Shown piece after piece: positions 1-8,552 of a stretch of DNA of 64,000 bases (its first letter is position 1; the number at the start of each line of letters is the position of its first letter). Under the pieces are notes generated by a model. The model worked only from the letters and a program-made list of their open reading frames with translations. It was not told where the DNA came from and did not search any database. The stretch spans positions 1 to 64,000 of the forward strand of contig JABRWC010000039.1 in the NCBI GenBank assembly GCA_039961675.1, given 5' to 3'. The translations under genes were made by a program, and so were the position numbers. This DNA comes from JABRWC01 sp039961675. GTDB taxonomy: Bacteria; Planctomycetota; Phycisphaerae; UBA1845; Fen-1342.

Positions 1-166
1 GCTCGGTGCGGTCCAGGTCGACGAACCACGTGATCAACCGGCCGAGGAGCGACTTGATCGTCATGCCGCGATAGTCGCAGACGCGGTCGAGGTCCGACTT
101 GGCCTGCGGCGACAGATGCACGCTGACGATGTTCGGCTTTACCTTCTGACCAGCAGCCTTGCGCAT
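1..166 (-). CDS. Ribbon-helix-helix-like small protein, C-terminal part cut off
   Basis: The reading frame starts at ATG 166 and runs off the left edge, so only about 55 N-terminal residues are visible. A GGAGAGGG ribosome binding site sits directly upstream. The visible part has a basic N-terminus, then a segment like the N-terminal strand and first helix of CopG/Arc regulators (NIVSVHLSPQAKSDLDRVC), then a second predicted helix (MTIKSLLGRLITWFVDL). This arrangement suggests a small DNA-binding antitoxin-like or regulatory protein. The family assignment is inferred from pattern only. An extended -10 promoter lies about 120 bp upstream. Confidence 0.55.
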   Translation of the reverse strand, partial: MRKAAGQKVKPNIVSVHLSPQAKSDLDRVCDYRGMTIKSLLGRLITWFVDLDRTE

Positions 167-286
167 ACCCTCTCCACAATTGTTGCTGGGGGCGCGGCGT
201 CAATGGTGCGCCGGCGGGAATCCGTCCGGGGCGGATTCCGACGCGCACGCTGGCACTGCCGGACCGACCCCAAGGTTAACACCGGA

Positions 287-315
287 ATTCTAGCACGCGC
301 GCGAGTTGCCGTCAG
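287..315 (-). promoter_or_regulatory. Sigma70-type promoter for the leftmost gene
   Basis: On the minus strand CTGACG (-35, 4 of 6) is separated by 17 bp from TAGAAT (-10, 5 of 6). A TGC directly before the -10 makes it an extended -10. It points at the small gene starting at 166. Read from sequence only. Confidence 0.45.
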
Positions 316-365
316 CAACCTCATCGCCGCTTTTTTTTGTGCGTTTTTCGCGCTTTTGGAACTAC

Positions 366-1790
366 CTACGAATTGCTCGACAATTCAACCCGGATTGAAC
401 GCGAAAGCGGACCGGCGTGCGCGGAATATGACGCAGACGGAATATCGTCGCGCGGTGCCAGCGTCAGGCGGTCACGGCCGTCACGCTTGGATGCGTACAT
501 CGCCCGGTCGGCCGCTTCCAGCAACTCGTACAGACTCCATCCATGCTGCCATTCCGCCGCTCCGACGCTGGCCGTAATTGGAAGCGGCCGGTCGCCGATG
601 ACCGGAGGATTGTCACGGATTGCCGCCAACACACGCTCGCCAACGCGTTTCGCGCCGCTCAGATCGGTCTCGGGGAGCAGCACCACGAACTCGTCCCCGC
701 CCGTCCGCACCGCGGCGTCCACAGTTCGCAGTCCGGCCCGGATGCGGCTTGCCGCATGGCGCAACAGTGCATCGCCGGTCGGATGGCCGAAGCAGTCGTT
801 CACCGACTTGAAGTCATCCAGGTCCACCTGGAGCACGGACAATCGGCTTCGGAATCGTTCCGCGCGGCGGATTTCGCGTTCCAGGGCCTCGGACAGCCAG
901 CGGTAGTTGAACAGCCCGGTAAGCACGTCAATGCGCGCCTCGGCGCAAGCGCGCTCGTATGCGCGGGCGTGTTCGAGCGCCCGGGCGAGGAACGACCACA
1001 CAGCGGGGGAGGGCGGCGCCGCCTGATGTCCGGCGACGCGCTTTCCAAGCCTCAGGGCCCCCACGACCGAATCCCCGACCGCCAAGGGTGCGATGAGAGC
1101 TGTGCGATCCGTGTCATTCATCACATCCGGCGGGCAGGTCAGCCCCACGCCGGCGCACGATTCACGAAGATCGTCGGACGTGATCGGAACGGCGGTACGC
1201 ACCACGGCTGAGAGCACATGTCGATTCGTCGCCTCGACGCCGATGGATAGTTCAATATTCGCCGAGCACTTCGCCTCTGCGAGCGTCAGCAAGGCGCGCT
1301 GCGCATCGAAGAGGTAAAGCGCGGCTTCGCGATACCCGAGCCGCTCGGGCAGCGTGCTAACGCAGCGCTGGCAGAGACCCGCCAGGCTCAGCTCCTGGAA
1401 CTCCATCAGCCAGCCCGGAAGCGATTCGGATTGCTGCGGCAGCGCAAGCGCACGGCGATCGATTCGCGACTCTCCCGCCGCCTCGGCCCACAGGATCGCG
1501 AGCGCCTCAAGCAGGCACGGCTTGCGCAGGTAGATGCCGGGCGGGTGTGCGTCCGCCGTGCACGGTATTTGCGAGTGAAAGTACACGTGACGGGTGAATC
1601 GGGGCCAGGTCGTTTCGACGGCGCCGTCGAGATCGAGCCAGAGCTGGCTCGCGTCCGTGGAGCGAACCGCGGCGGATTGCGCGTGCGACAGGCACAACAG
1701 CCGGCCGCCGGGCGGGCACGCGCGCGTCGCCAGAGCGCGGAGCGCCAGGTCGTCCGTTACGAGGAGCACGTCGTGCGTCGGGCGAGACAT
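366..1790 (-). CDS. Diguanylate cyclase with GAF domain (GGDEF protein)
   Basis: This 474-residue protein should make the second messenger cyclic di-GMP from two GTP. Residues 1 to about 110 resemble a degenerate receiver domain, about 125-275 a GAF sensor, and 285 to about 445 a GGDEF catalytic domain. The active-site signature GGDEF is intact at 364-368. The product-inhibition I-site RxxD (RTVD, 355-358) lies at the canonical five-residue distance, so activity should be feedback-controlled. I chose ATG 1790 because GAGGCGG lies just upstream; an in-frame extension has no such site. No membrane segment is seen, so it is probably cytoplasmic. It is transcribed divergently from the flagellar-side genes, which fits a role in the motile-sessile switch, but that link is inference. 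Confidence 0.88.
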   Translation of the reverse strand: MSRPTHDVLLVTDDLALRALATRACPPGGRLLCLSHAQSAAVRSTDASQLWLDLDGAVETTWPRFTRHVYFHSQIPCTADAHPPGIYLRKPCLLEALAILWAEAAGESRIDRRALALPQQSESLPGWLMEFQELSLAGLCQRCVSTLPERLGYREAALYLFDAQRALLTLAEAKCSANIELSIGVEATNRHVLSAVVRTAVPITSDDLRESCAGVGLTCPPDVMNDTDRTALIAPLAVGDSVVGALRLGKRVAGHQAAPPSPAVWSFLARALEHARAYERACAEARIDVLTGLFNYRWLSEALEREIRRAERFRSRLSVLQVDLDDFKSVNDCFGHPTGDALLRHAASRIRAGLRTVDAAVRTGGDEFVVLLPETDLSGAKRVGERVLAAIRDNPPVIGDRPLPITASVGAAEWQHGWSLYELLEAADRAMYASKRDGRDRLTLAPRDDIPSASYSAHAGPLSRSIRVELSSNS

Positions 1791-1992
1791 CGGTCCGCCT
1801 CGCGGGTTACGGATACTTGCACCTATCGGACGGCGTTCCAGGATCGGAACAGCCGTTCGCCCGCGCCGATTGGGCTTCGGGGCGCAACTACGACGCAACC
1901 TCCGGGGCGGGCGCTTCCGATAGTGATTCTACGGAGCGGGGCGGCGCTTGTTCGCAAAGACCCGAACCGCTCCCGATTGGAGCCGGGCGTCG

Positions 1993-4365
1993 ATGGCAAT
2001 TCGAACCGCGGGCCAGAATCTGGGCGACTGGGTCGGCGGGCGCTGGCAGGCGCCGCTGGCCATCGTTGCGCTGGCCGCCGCGGCGCTCGCCCTCTACCGC
2101 TTCCAGCCGCCGGAGCGACACGTCGCGTTCGATTCCGTGCTGGCCGACGTCCGGGCGCTGATCGAAGCGCGCCGCTACGGGGACGCGGCGGACGCCCTCG
2201 CCAACCTGCTCCAGGCCAAGCCGCCGCCGGCACCTGCGGAACAGGCCATCCTGCACGGCTTGATGACCGACGTCATCTACCGGCAGGAATTGCGGCGAAG
2301 CGTCCCGAACCTCCAGAACGTCGCCCTGCTTCTCCAGCATCATGAGCAGCTCGTCTTGCTCGGCGGCCCGCTCGATGCCCGCGCGCTGCTGCGATCGGGG
2401 CAGGCACACGAATGGCTCGGCGACGTCCGATCCGCGATCGAAGCATACCGCTCGACGCTCAGTCGCACGCCCGGTGACGACACGCGACGGCAAGCGTTGC
2501 AAGCGCTCGTGCGGCTGATGGAAGGACGTCCGCAATACGCTGAGGAACGGCGACAGCGGATCGAGGAGTCGCTGGCCGAGGCCGGCGTTGCGCCGCCGCA
2601 CTCCTGGTGGGCGATCCAGCACGCGATGCAGGAGGCGTTCGACCAGAACGATCTGGCGCGTGCCCGGCACATTCTGGAGCGGTACGGCGAACGTTTCCAG
2701 CGCTCCGACTTGCAGGGCTACCACCATTACTTGTGGGGCTGGCTGCTCGTGCAGGAGGGACGCAATGACGATGCCCGCCCGCGCTGCGAGTGGGTCGACG
2801 AATGGCTGCGCTCGCACGAGCACGCCGACACGGAAATGGACCGCGTCGGTTTTCTTCCCGCGCTGAACCGCTGGCTGGCCGGACGCATTGACCTGGCGGA
2901 CGCGCGCCCCCAGTCCGCGCTGGAGCACTTCGAGGCCACGCTCAAGCTGCAACGATCGGGAGGCCTGGCCGCGCGGGCTGAGGCCGGACGCGCCGAGGCG
3001 CTGGCGATGCTCGAACAACACGAGCTGGCGCGGCGCGAACTGCGCGAGGCGGCCCGGCGAATCCTGGAGCGCGAGACCGACGATTCGCCCATCCTGGCCT
3101 GCTTCCGTGACTGCCTGACGAGACTTCACGAACGGCTCGAAACCGCGGGCAACTTCGAGCAGGCCGTCCAGTACCTCGCGATGGCGCTCGATTTCACCCC
3201 CGCCGACGAGCAGGCCGTCCGGCTCGTCCTGTTGGAACGGCTCGGGAACGCTCACAACCGTGCCGCCGCGGCTGACCTCGACGAGGCGCGGCGCCGAGCG
3301 CATTCCGCCGCAGCGGGACAGTGCCTCGAACAGGCGGCCGCGGGCGTCCGCGAGCCTATGCACGCCGCCGCGCTGCTTTGGGACGGCGCCCAGGCGTACG
3401 ACGGCGCTGGGCGGCTTTCGGACGCGCGCCGCATGCTGGCGGCGTTCGCACAGACGGCGTCCAACGATCCGCGCCTGCCGCCGGCGCTGCTGCAACTTGG
3501 GCAGGCGTACGCGGCGGACGGACTGTTCGAGCACGCGGTGACCGTCTATTCGCGCCTGATCGCCGAGTATCCGCCGCTGGACGAAGCGCTGCGGGCGAGG
3601 CTGCTGCTGGCGGACTGCTGGGTGAGCATCGGTCCGGAGCATTTTCCGCGCGCCGAGCAGATGCTGCTGGACCTGCTGGAATCCGGCAAGCTGGCGCCCA
3701 GCGCGGCCGTTTATCGCGATGCGCTTTCCCAGCTCTGTGACCTGTACTTCGACGAGCAGCGCTACGCCGAAACCATCAGCCGCGCCGAAGACTACCTCAC
3801 GTTCTATCCGCAGGACGCGGAGCGGCACCGCATCCGCTTCCTGCTCGCGGACGCGTACCGCCGCAGCGCCCAGGCGTTGCGCGCGCAGCCCCCGGCGGGC
3901 GTCGCGCCGGAGCGCGCCGACGACGAGAGCCGGCGGCGGTTCGCCCGCGCGGCGGCGCTGTTTGGGGAGTTGGCTGGCGAGCTGGGCGGCGAGGCGGCGG
4001 ACGCGGCGGAGGCCCGCGCGTACGAGCGCTGGGCGCTGCTGCACCGCGGCGATTGCCTGCTCGAACTGAACGACGCTCCGTCGCTCGACGAGGCGCTGAA
4101 CGCGTTCCGCCAGGCGGCGGCGCGCTTCCAGTCGGAGCCGACGGCCCTTACCGCGCAGGTCCAGATCGCCAACGTGCACTTGCGGCAGGGACGCCTGACC
4201 GAGGCGGCCCGAGCCATCGAGCGCGCCCGCTGGCTGCTGCAAACGATGCCCGACGCCGCCTTCGCCGCGGCGCCTGGCGGATGCGACCGCGCCCACTGGG
4301 ACCGATTCCTCGGAACGGTCGTGGGGTCGCAATTGCTGCGCGACGTGTTCACGGAGGCACCGTAG
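1993..4365 (+). CDS. Membrane-anchored TPR-repeat protein
   Basis: The 790-residue protein has one N-terminal hydrophobic segment at about residues 16-35 and is otherwise a long helical tetratricopeptide-like solenoid. The repeats resemble BamD/YbgF-type TPRs (for example around LPPALLQLGQAYAADGLFE). This suggests a periplasmic or membrane-tethered scaffold. I used ATG 1993 (GGAG about 10 nt upstream) rather than an upstream TTG. It directly precedes the flagellar genes, so an envelope or flagellum-assembly role is possible but unproven. No enzymatic motif was found. Confidence 0.75.
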   Translation: MAIRTAGQNLGDWVGGRWQAPLAIVALAAAALALYRFQPPERHVAFDSVLADVRALIEARRYGDAADALANLLQAKPPPAPAEQAILHGLMTDVIYRQELRRSVPNLQNVALLLQHHEQLVLLGGPLDARALLRSGQAHEWLGDVRSAIEAYRSTLSRTPGDDTRRQALQALVRLMEGRPQYAEERRQRIEESLAEAGVAPPHSWWAIQHAMQEAFDQNDLARARHILERYGERFQRSDLQGYHHYLWGWLLVQEGRNDDARPRCEWVDEWLRSHEHADTEMDRVGFLPALNRWLAGRIDLADARPQSALEHFEATLKLQRSGGLAARAEAGRAEALAMLEQHELARRELREAARRILERETDDSPILACFRDCLTRLHERLETAGNFEQAVQYLAMALDFTPADEQAVRLVLLERLGNAHNRAAAADLDEARRRAHSAAAGQCLEQAAAGVREPMHAAALLWDGAQAYDGAGRLSDARRMLAAFAQTASNDPRLPPALLQLGQAYAADGLFEHAVTVYSRLIAEYPPLDEALRARLLLADCWVSIGPEHFPRAEQMLLDLLESGKLAPSAAVYRDALSQLCDLYFDEQRYAETISRAEDYLTFYPQDAERHRIRFLLADAYRRSAQALRAQPPAGVAPERADDESRRRFARAAALFGELAGELGGEAADAAEARAYERWALLHRGDCLLELNDAPSLDEALNAFRQAAARFQSEPTALTAQVQIANVHLRQGRLTEAARAIERARWLLQTMPDAAFAAAPGGCDRAHWDRFLGTVVGSQLLRDVFTEAP

Positions 4366-4426
4366 CCGCCGCCGAAGCATCGAAAGGTGTGCGGGGCAGG
4401 TCCGGCTCGGCGGCCGCCACAGAACG

Positions 4427-4442
4427 TGGTGCGGGAGATGCA
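4427..4442 (+). promoter_or_regulatory. Candidate sigma54 promoter upstream of flgN-like gene
   Basis: TGGTGCG and ATGCA place the invariant GG and GC 10 nt apart, as in the -24/-12 consensus TGGCACG-N4-TTGCA. It departs from that consensus at C4, A5 and the first T of -12. It lies 59 nt before the flgN-like start, in a cluster that encodes its own sigma54 activator. It is weaker than the site before flgB. Confidence 0.35.
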
Positions 4443-4500
4443 ACACGCCCGACGGGGCGCTCGTCCCGCGGGGCCGGCGTCGTACACGGGGAGCTTTGGG

Positions 4501-4962
4501 ATGGACGCGACGAAACTGACGGCCGAGCGCATCGTCAAGCTGCTGCGCAAGCAGCGCGAGCTGTACGAGCAGTTGCAGCACCTGAGCCGGCGGCAGCGTT
4601 CGCTGATCAGCGGCGACCAGCCGGAACAACTGCTGTCGATCCTGCGCGACCGCCAGTCGCTGGTGAATGCGCTGGCGCAGATCAATCACCAGCTCTCGCC
4701 GCTGCGGGCCTCGTGGCAGAGCGCGTTCGACAAGCTGCCCGAGCCCGAGCGGAGCGAAGTCGCGGCGCTGCTCGAGGACGTGAACCGGATGCTCGCAGCG
4801 ATCATCCGGACGGACCAGGAGGACGGCGCTCTGCTCTCCGCCCGCAAGCAATCGGTCGGACAGGTCATCGACCGCGCGCAGGACGGCCGCGCCGCGAACG
4901 CCGCCTACGGGCGGTCCGCGCCGCAACGGCCGAGCGGCGGCGCCGCGGATCTACAGGGTTAA
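4501..4962 (+). CDS. flgN: FlgN-like flagellar export chaperone
   Basis: The 153-residue protein is almost entirely helical and charged, with a heptad-rich N-terminal half (ELYEQLQHLSRRQRSLI) followed by LLSILRDRQSLVNALAQIN. This is the pattern of FlgN chaperones, which keep the hook-junction proteins FlgK and FlgL soluble for flagellar type III export. The start at 4501 has a GGGGAG site. It is followed by a kinase/activator pair and the flgB-flgC-fliE genes, which supports the call. FlgN sequences are weakly conserved, so the assignment rests partly on context. Confidence 0.65.
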   Translation: MDATKLTAERIVKLLRKQRELYEQLQHLSRRQRSLISGDQPEQLLSILRDRQSLVNALAQINHQLSPLRASWQSAFDKLPEPERSEVAALLEDVNRMLAAIIRTDQEDGALLSARKQSVGQVIDRAQDGRAANAAYGRSAPQRPSGGAADLQG

Positions 4963-4999
4963 TTGGGCGGCGGCGATCAAGTCCGGAGGGTACGCCGGC

Positions 5000-5926
5000 A
5001 TGCACAGTCAGGGTCGCGGATCCCAGCGAAACATGACGGAAGCGCCCGTACGGGACGCCCGCGGGGCCGCGCGCTCGGATGAGCTGAGCCAGGTCCTGCA
5101 TGACTGCATGCTTGCGACCGAGCGCTTGCAGCGTACGCACGAGACGCTCCAGCAGGAGGTCGCCCGCCTCCGCCACGAGCTGGAGAGCAAGGACCGCGAG
5201 CTGGAGCGCCGTCGGCGGCTGGCCGCGCTGGGTGAACTGGCCGCGGGCATGGCACACGAGGTTCGCAATCCGCTGGGGGCGATTCAGCTTTACAGCGGGC
5301 TGTTGCGGTCGCGCTGCGGCGACGCGAGCGCGGCGCTCGAACTGCTCGAGAAGATCGAGGCCGGCATCCGGGCGATCGACGGCGTGGTGCAGGACACGCT
5401 GGCGCTGGCGCCTCGCGGGGCGCGAATGGCGCCGCACGTGCTGCTCGAAATCGTGCAGCGCGCCGCCGATACGTGCACGCGGGTCCTGGAGCTGCGCCGC
5501 GTGCGCCTGGAGATCGAGGCTGCGGACCCGGCTGCCCAGGTCCTGGCAGACGCCGGCGCTTTGCAGCGTGTGCTGGTGAACCTGATCGCCAATGCGGCCG
5601 AAGCGAGCGCGCCGGACGCGCGCATCGTCGTCCGGGTCGACGCTCCCCGCGCGGGGACCGTCGCCATCCGCGTGCTGGATGAGGGCGTCGGCCTGCCCGA
5701 CGGCCTGGCGGACCGCATCTTCGATCCGTTCTTCACCACCAAGGAAACCGGCACCGGCCTTGGCCTGACCATCGCGGCGCGCCTGGTGGAGCTGCACGGC
5801 GGCACGCTTACGGCGGCCAACCGCGATTCGGGCGGGGCGGAATTCGTCATCGAGATCCCGGCAGCGGACGCCGGGCAGGCTGGAAGCAAGGAAGCGTACG
5901 GCGTCGGGCGCTCCGACGCCGCTTGA
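5000..5926 (+). CDS. NtrB/FlrB-type sensor histidine kinase
   Basis: This 308-residue kinase has no membrane span and no clear PAS domain. Residues 35-75 form a coiled coil that leads into the H-box, with the phosphorylated His86 in MAHEVRNPLGAIQL. The ATPase domain follows with N-box LIANAAEAS, G1 box DEGVGLPDG, F-box DPFFTTKE and G2 box GTGLGL. It should phosphorylate Asp52 of the sigma54 activator encoded 17 nt downstream. The pair resembles the FlrB/FlrC, FleS/FleR or FlgS/FlgR systems that time mid-class flagellar genes. ATG 5000 is preceded by GGAGGG at 9 nt. The sensed signal is unknown and is probably an intracellular assembly cue. Confidence 0.85.
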   Translation: MHSQGRGSQRNMTEAPVRDARGAARSDELSQVLHDCMLATERLQRTHETLQQEVARLRHELESKDRELERRRRLAALGELAAGMAHEVRNPLGAIQLYSGLLRSRCGDASAALELLEKIEAGIRAIDGVVQDTLALAPRGARMAPHVLLEIVQRAADTCTRVLELRRVRLEIEAADPAAQVLADAGALQRVLVNLIANAAEASAPDARIVVRVDAPRAGTVAIRVLDEGVGLPDGLADRIFDPFFTTKETGTGLGLTIAARLVELHGGTLTAANRDSGGAEFVIEIPAADAGQAGSKEAYGVGRSDAA

Positions 5927-5943
5927 CCCCACGAGGTGTATTC

Positions 5944-7353
5944 ATGGCGGACGTTTGTGTAATCGACGATCAGGCGATGATGCGGGACTCACTGCGGGCC
6001 ACGCTCGAGCAGCAGGAGCATCGGGTCTTCGCGTTCGAGAACGCCCAGGACGGGTTGACCGAAATCCGGCAGCGGCCGTTTGACGTGGTGCTGACGGACC
6101 TGCGGCTTCCGGGCATGGACGGGGTGAGCCTGCTGCGGGAGATGCGACGGCTCGGGTTGGACGTACCCGTGATCCTGATGACCGCGCACGCGTCGGTGGA
6201 CACGGCCGTTGAGGCGATGAAGCTGGGCGCCTTTGATTACATCCAGAAGCCGTTCAACGGCGAAGAGCTCGCGATCGTGATCGAGCGCGCCGTGCGCGAG
6301 CGCCAGATTCTCCGCGACAATGAAATCCTGCGGCGCACGGTCGAGGACCTCAGCGCCGACCGCAGGATCGTCGGCAAGTCCGCGGCGATCCGCGAGCTCC
6401 AGGAGCGGATCGAGCGCGTTGCGCAGAGTGCGGCGACCGTGCTCGTCACGGGTGAGAGCGGGACCGGCAAGGAGCTTGTCGCGCGGGCCGTTCATGCCGC
6501 CTCGCCGCGCGCCGCGCAGCCGATGCTGTGTGTGAACTGCGCGGCGCTCTCGCCGACGCTGCTGGAGAGCGAGCTGTTCGGGCATGAGAAAGGCGCGTTC
6601 ACCGGCGCGGACCGGCTCCGCAAGGGTCGCTTCGAGCTGGCCGACGGCGGCACGCTGCTGTTGGACGAAGTGTCGGAGATGGATTTGGGCTTGCAGGCCA
6701 AGCTGCTGCGCGTGCTCCAGGAGCGCGAGTTCGAGCGCGTCGGAAGCTGCGTGACGCGCCGTGTGGACGTGCGGCTGATCGCCACCACCAACCGCGACCT
6801 GCGCGACTGGGCGGCCAAGGCCCGCTTCCGTGAGGACCTGTTCTACCGCCTGAGCGTGCTGCCGATCGAGATTCCGCCGCTTCGCGAGCGCCGCGAGGAC
6901 ATCCCGCTGCTGCTGGAACACTTCACGGCCGCGGTCTGCGACCGCGAGGGGCGCAAGCGTCCGAACTTCACGTCCGAGACGATCGCCTTGCTCACCGAAT
7001 ATCACTGGCCCGGCAACGTGCGGGAGCTACAGAACCTGTGTGAGCGCATCAGCGTGCTGGAGTCGGGCCGCGACGTGGCCCCGGATGCCGTCCGGCCGCT
7101 GCTGAACGGAGTCGTCAAGTCCGGCGTGGCGGCGGCGCAGGACGTGCAGTACCGCGACGGGCACATTCTGGACGATGCGGAGCGCGACCTGATCCTCAAG
7201 ACGCTGGAGCGCTTCGCCGGGCACCGAGAAAAGACGGCCCGCGCGCTGGGCATCGGGCTGCGGACGCTGGGGCTCAAGCTCAAGAAGTGGCGCGAGGACG
7301 GCACGCTCCCAGAGGTGTTCATCCGCCACGCGCACGCGACGACCTTCGCGTGA
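5944..7353 (+). CDS. NtrC-family sigma54 response regulator (flagellar FlrC/FleR/FlgR type)
   Basis: The 469-residue activator has a receiver domain (1-120) with phospho-acceptor Asp52 in VVLTDLRLPG. The central AAA+ domain carries Walker A GESGTGKE (170-177), the sigma54-contact loop GAFTGA (217-222) and Walker B LLDEVSE. A C-terminal Fis-type helix-turn-helix (TARALGIGLRTLGLKLKKW) completes it. All residues needed to remodel RNA polymerase-sigma54 are present. ATG 5944 with GAGGTG upstream is preferred to a TTG 21 nt earlier. The strong sigma54 promoter at 7508, directly downstream, is its likely target, driving flgB-flgC. Confidence 0.92.
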   Translation: MADVCVIDDQAMMRDSLRATLEQQEHRVFAFENAQDGLTEIRQRPFDVVLTDLRLPGMDGVSLLREMRRLGLDVPVILMTAHASVDTAVEAMKLGAFDYIQKPFNGEELAIVIERAVRERQILRDNEILRRTVEDLSADRRIVGKSAAIRELQERIERVAQSAATVLVTGESGTGKELVARAVHAASPRAAQPMLCVNCAALSPTLLESELFGHEKGAFTGADRLRKGRFELADGGTLLLDEVSEMDLGLQAKLLRVLQEREFERVGSCVTRRVDVRLIATTNRDLRDWAAKARFREDLFYRLSVLPIEIPPLRERREDIPLLLEHFTAAVCDREGRKRPNFTSETIALLTEYHWPGNVRELQNLCERISVLESGRDVAPDAVRPLLNGVVKSGVAAAQDVQYRDGHILDDAERDLILKTLERFAGHREKTARALGIGLRTLGLKLKKWREDGTLPEVFIRHAHATTFA

Positions 7354-7507
7354 CGGTGCGCAGTCGTTGCGCCCGCCGCGCAGCGCCGGCGGGCGCCTTC
7401 GCGACCGCGCCGCGCGCCGTGCGGCGGGCCGTTCGGCAAGCCGCAGCGCGAATGCGACTTGCGCGAGCCGGGTCAGCGTGAGCCGCGCGAGTCTGCCGCC
7501 GGGCGAC

Positions 7508-7523
7508 TGGCACGGGGTTTGCA
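7508..7523 (+). promoter_or_regulatory. Sigma54 (-24/-12) promoter of flgB operon
   Basis: CTGGCACGGGGTTTGCA matches the consensus TGGCACG-N4-TTGCA exactly, with the GG and GC 10 nt apart. It lies 41 nt before the flgB start and directly after the gene for a sigma54 activator. Predicted start of transcription is near 7534. Confidence 0.88.
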
Positions 7524-7563
7524 CGGAAGTCAGAGAAGTTGTACGGCGCCGTGGAGTTCGGCA

Positions 7564-7998
7564 ATGTGGCTGGACCGGATCACGACTTCACGTACGGCCG
7601 AGCTGGTCGAGCTTGCGGCGCGCTTCTACGAGGAACGCCACAAGGTCCTGGCCGAGAACGTCGCGAACATCGACACGCCGGACCACCAGGCCCGGACGCT
7701 GGACCCGCGCGCGTTCCAGTCGGAGCTGCGCAAAGCGGCCGAGAAGGCGGACGGAGGCGACGGTGGTCCGCTGGCGTTGCACGGCGAACAGGCGTGGACC
7801 GACGGCGCCGGGCGGCTGCACGTGTCCCCGGCCATCGAGCCGGCACAGAACGTGCTCTTTCACGACGGGACCAACGCCCGGCTTGAAGCGCTCATGACCG
7901 ATGCGCAGGCGAACGGGCTGCAATACAACCTGGCGATCAACCTGCTGAAGGGCCGGTACAACTCGCTGCTCGCAGCAGTTCGAGGTAGGACGACGTGA
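7564..7998 (+). CDS. flgB: Flagellar basal-body rod protein FlgB
   Basis: The 144-residue protein builds the proximal rod of the flagellar basal body in the periplasm. It shows the family hallmarks: an N-terminal helix with HKVLAENVANIDTPDHQAR (the NxANxxTPxY-type motif) and a C-terminal helix ending in LQYNLAINLLKGRYNSLLAAV. The length is normal for FlgB. The start at ATG 7564 follows GGAG. Its stop overlaps the GTG start of flgC by four bases, so the two are translationally coupled. Expression is predicted from the sigma54 promoter just upstream. Confidence 0.93.
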   Translation: MWLDRITTSRTAELVELAARFYEERHKVLAENVANIDTPDHQARTLDPRAFQSELRKAAEKADGGDGGPLALHGEQAWTDGAGRLHVSPAIEPAQNVLFHDGTNARLEALMTDAQANGLQYNLAINLLKGRYNSLLAAVRGRTT

Positions 7999-8405
7999 TT
8001 GAAGCACTCGACATCAGCGGCTCGGCACTATCGGCGCAGCGCGTCCGCATGGACGTGATCGCTGGAAACATGGCCAATGCGTTCACCACCGCCAAGGCCG
8101 ACGGGACCGTCGAGCCGTATCGGCGGCGGGTGGTGACGTTTTCGCTCGGCGCGGCGGACGGCGGACCCGGTGTGCACGTCGCCGACGTGAGCCATGATCC
8201 GTCGCCGCCGCGGATGCAGTACGACCCGGGTCATCCGCACGCATTGCCGGAAGGCCCGTGGGCGGGCTACGTGCAGTATCCGAACGTAAGCTTGACGCTG
8301 GAGTACATCGACGCGCTGGAAGCGAGCCGGGCGTACGAAGCGAACGTCGCCATGATGAACGTAACGCGCAGCCTTACGCAGCAGGCGATCAGCTTGCTCG
8401 TCTGA
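7995..8405 (+). CDS. flgC: Flagellar basal-body rod protein FlgC
   Basis: This 136-residue proximal rod protein has the rod signature near the N-terminus (VRMDVIAGNMANAFTT). It also has the typical C-terminal EYIDALEASRAYEANVAMMN with a final polymerisation helix (LTQQAISLLV). The GTG start lies within a GTGA overlap with the flgB stop and has GAGGTAGGA in front, so it is co-translated with flgB. Length and motifs are standard. Exported through the flagellar type III apparatus. Confidence 0.93.
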   Translation: MIEALDISGSALSAQRVRMDVIAGNMANAFTTAKADGTVEPYRRRVVTFSLGAADGGPGVHVADVSHDPSPPRMQYDPGHPHALPEGPWAGYVQYPNVSLTLEYIDALEASRAYEANVAMMNVTRSLTQQAISLLV

Positions 8406-8430
8406 CGGCCCCGCGGCGCTCAACGGTCAT

Positions 8431-8456
8431 CGTCACTCCCACGCAGGCGGGAGTCC
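8431..8456. repeat. REP-like palindromic element, copy 1
   Basis: ACTCCC and GGGAGT form a hairpin around an ACGCAGGC loop between flgC and fliE. A close relative lies in reverse orientation at 21,999-22,018, with a compensating base-pair change in the stem. Confidence 0.55.
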
Positions 8457-8486
8457 AGACCTGCGATCGCGGGACCGCGCGAAGGG

Positions 8487-8528
8487 TATCGCGGTCGCAA
8501 TATCGCGGTCGAGGTGTTGCGGTCGGAG
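8487..8528. repeat. Three tandem 14-bp repeats upstream of fliE
   Basis: TATCGCGGTCG occurs at 8487 and 8501 and as TGTTGCGGTCG at 8515, each 14 bp apart. They end about 25 nt before the fliE start and could be an operator or part of a REP-type element. Confidence 0.45.
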
Positions 8529-8552
8529 ACCGCTCTTACAGGAACGCGTGGT

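Noticed and set aside
301..345. GTTGC...GCAAC hairpin followed by a T-run, as a terminator
   Set aside because: No plus-strand gene ends there, and for the minus-strand gene the orientation is wrong.
1888..4926. A 1012-codon open frame on the minus strand
   Set aside because: It lies opposite the TPR and FlgN-like genes, lacks recognisable motifs and has the Arg/Gln/Val composition of antisense high-GC frames.
8461..8540. CRISPR array from the short tandem repeats before fliE
   Set aside because: Units are 11 bp with 3-bp gaps, far too short, and there are no cas genes.
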